Shown here: positions 62,047-64,000 of the stretch, piece by piece
Layout: every line of letters starts with the position of its first letter
Position numbering within the stretch: position 1 is the stretch's first letter
Assembly (NCBI GenBank): GCA_035578905.1
Contig: JAQJVL010000539.1
Coordinates: 1-64,000 of the forward strand
DNA length: 64,000 nt
Direction: 5' to 3'
Source: Stictocephala bisonia
Taxonomy: Eukaryota; Arthropoda; Insecta; Hemiptera; Membracidae
The notes under the pieces: generated by a model
Databases searched by the model: none
What the model was told of the DNA's origin: nothing
What the model saw: the letters and a program-made list of their open reading frames with translations, nothing else
Program-made: the position numbers and the translations under genes

Positions 62047-64000
62047 TTATGTAAAAATACGTAAAATACTACTAGTAAATTGTAAACAAAATGTAAACAA
62101 TCATCAAATAATGAACACTAATTTGTATAAGAAAACAAAAAACAGCTGATTGTGTTCATCCGAGAAAACAGCATTTAGAAAATACAGCATATATTTACAA
62201 CGAGACTGCGCAATAGACTATGACATCTCATAGTAGGTGAAATAATCTTACAAATATGAACAATCAATGCTTTACGTCATTTGAGGTTGAAAAAATTTTT
62301 ATACATATACTCAGTACGTTTTTTAAATATAATTTAAAAAAATTAATTTAAAAAAAATTATATGGTAATTCATTACTTGCATATTTTTTGATTAACAATC
62401 ATAACAGTAACTTATATGCAGTATTATTCTTGAATACTAATTATCGGCTAGTTAATTCATTACTAGTATCTTCTCTGGCTTGTAATTGAGCTGGTTTTTA
62501 CTTAATGTCATGTTAAATAGTAATTCGGTTGATATTCCACCAAATTTATATACTACGGGTCGTATTAGTTTAGAAGTTCGTAACCATTACTCTGGCAAAA
62601 TATACTTGTAGTAATACTAGATTGAATTGGCCATAATTATTTTAACAAACAACGTAATTTGTATTCGTAACATAAAACAATATATAAAAATAAAAAAATA
62701 CATAATTAAGTTTTACGGTAACAATAAAGTAAATAATTAATTGTAATAATGGCCAATCTATCTGTGGCCTCATTATACTAAGTAAGAATTACTTAGTAAT
62801 TGGAATCATTGTTACAAAATATTAGAACGTAAAAATTCAAATTATATAAATAAATCTAGATAAGATATACATAAGTATATAAGATAGGTAATATTATTAG
62901 TACTTCATCATAATGTTAAGATCATAGATGATTTCAATTTCAATTCTGCCGAACTTAGATCGAAGACATCTTAAACAAAATCTTGAAAGGGAGATCATAT
63001 AAGACAGTAAGACTTAATCGTTGAAGTGTTATAACTATCCCACAAAATATTTTAAATTTTGTAAGCTGTGTTAGTGCTACAGAACTTTATACGTGTTTGA
63101 ATTAGTATGGCATTTTAAATTAGTTGTATTCTAAAACAGAAGTATATATGAAACACATATTATACGAACTATATATTGTTACAACATTCAATTTTACTCC
63201 ACATGTGAAGATTCAGTGTTTTTTTCAGACGGTGTTGCATGTATTCATATAAAACAAAATGTTGAATATGCAATTCAATATTTGTAAAAGTGAATAAACG
63301 ACACGACTGTTTGCCAAACTCTGCTGTATAAACAGCTGATACTCTGGAATATTCATACGTGATGTTTACAAGTTGTTTTAGTAATGTTTTTACTAGAATA
63401 TGATACATTTTAATTTTATTTGAGGTAGCTACACAATTGAATGTATCTACATAAAATAAAATATGTACATGTCTAATGTTTACTAGATACAATTATTATT
63501 AGTATTCTGCTAAGTATTAAAAATTTATTTTGTAAATAAATTTGATTCGAGCTGTATTTAGAATTGTTAACTGTTAAGTACTGTAGATCTTATTTAACTA
63601 AGACTTATAACGTAGCAGGTCTCCAGAAAGTACTTTAAGAAATTCAGAGGGTGCTGGAGAAATAGTTGACTAAGATACTGTATATATATAACATTTTATG
63701 AGCTAGTTACACACTATAACATTAGTAAAGAATTTCGTTTGGTTACTAAAATTATCATAGAGTATTTTTATTCCGTAAAGACCAACTATTAAGAAGTCTG
63801 TATCATTACTATTTTTTAAAATATTGCAGCTTATAACTTTTTATTTGCCATTATTAATCGCTTACTCAAACGAATATATCATTGCATGTTTATGCTCTAA
63901 AAATAACTAACTAACTTTGTACCAAACATTTAATCGTTCTTTCTTTACGTTAAGACTACACACGGCACGTTTTAAAAACCTTTAACAGTAACTCACATTT
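62047..64000. other. End of window, no gene seen
   Basis: AT-rich; the - strand open frame at 63169-63492 has no recognisable motif. Confidence 0.5.

Overview
The window is AT-rich nuclear DNA from an animal, most likely an insect. The evidence is one host gene split into short exons across almost 50 kb, long repeat-filled introns, a tRNA-derived SINE, an R1-clade retroposon, CR1/Jockey-type LINEs, a Tc1/mariner-type transposon, MITEs, and abundant (AT)n and (GT)n microsatellites. A hemipteran is a reasonable guess but cannot be shown from this sequence. I see no rRNA gene, functional tRNA gene, CRISPR array or bacterial-type operon.

Host gene. One gene runs on the + strand from 3312 to about 52455. 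It encodes a furin-like proprotein convertase (subtilase S8B). I assembled thirteen exons by hand: 3312-3476, 3887-3991, 11973-12173, 13123-13299, 14453-14596, 17920-18085, 21501-21673, 25872-26099, 26846-26946, 43820-44038, 49127-49296, 51435-51568 and 52300-52455. They join in one open frame of 712 codons with GT/GC-AG introns: signal peptide, S8 pro-domain, unusually long linker, catalytic domain (D250, H291, N392, S470) and P domain with RGD. Several residues that give furin its basic-residue specificity are changed. Two further downstream blocks could be alternative last exons.

The most unusual structure is in intron 2. Exon 2, which encodes the pro-domain segment with the furin-type internal VTKR cleavage site, is followed by about 14 decayed tandem copies of itself (4006-5635, unit about 122 bp). 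Each carries remnants of the splice acceptor, coding part and donor.

Repeats by region. 1-150: copy of an ACGTCAC-rich repeat. Intron 2: the exon-2 array and a decayed antisense LINE whose ORF1 starts with a PHD-like zinc finger (7300-11153). Intron 5: a composite repeat with minisatellites and a permuted inverted repeat (14636-16385). Intron 7: a mariner-like MITE and a decayed Helitron/PIF1 helicase fragment. Intron 9 (16.9 kb): an ACGTCAC repeat with a Cys-rich ORF, a + strand LINE (29.0-32.05 kb), a - strand two-ORF LINE bounded on both sides by (GT)n (32.13-37.38 kb), and a 38-42.3 kb stretch of unrecognised short ORFs and tandem duplications. Intron 10: a Tc1/mariner-type transposon split by an R1-clade retroposon, a tRNA-SINE and a minisatellite. 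Downstream of the gene (53-64 kb) I found only a 77-bp minisatellite and two TIR elements.
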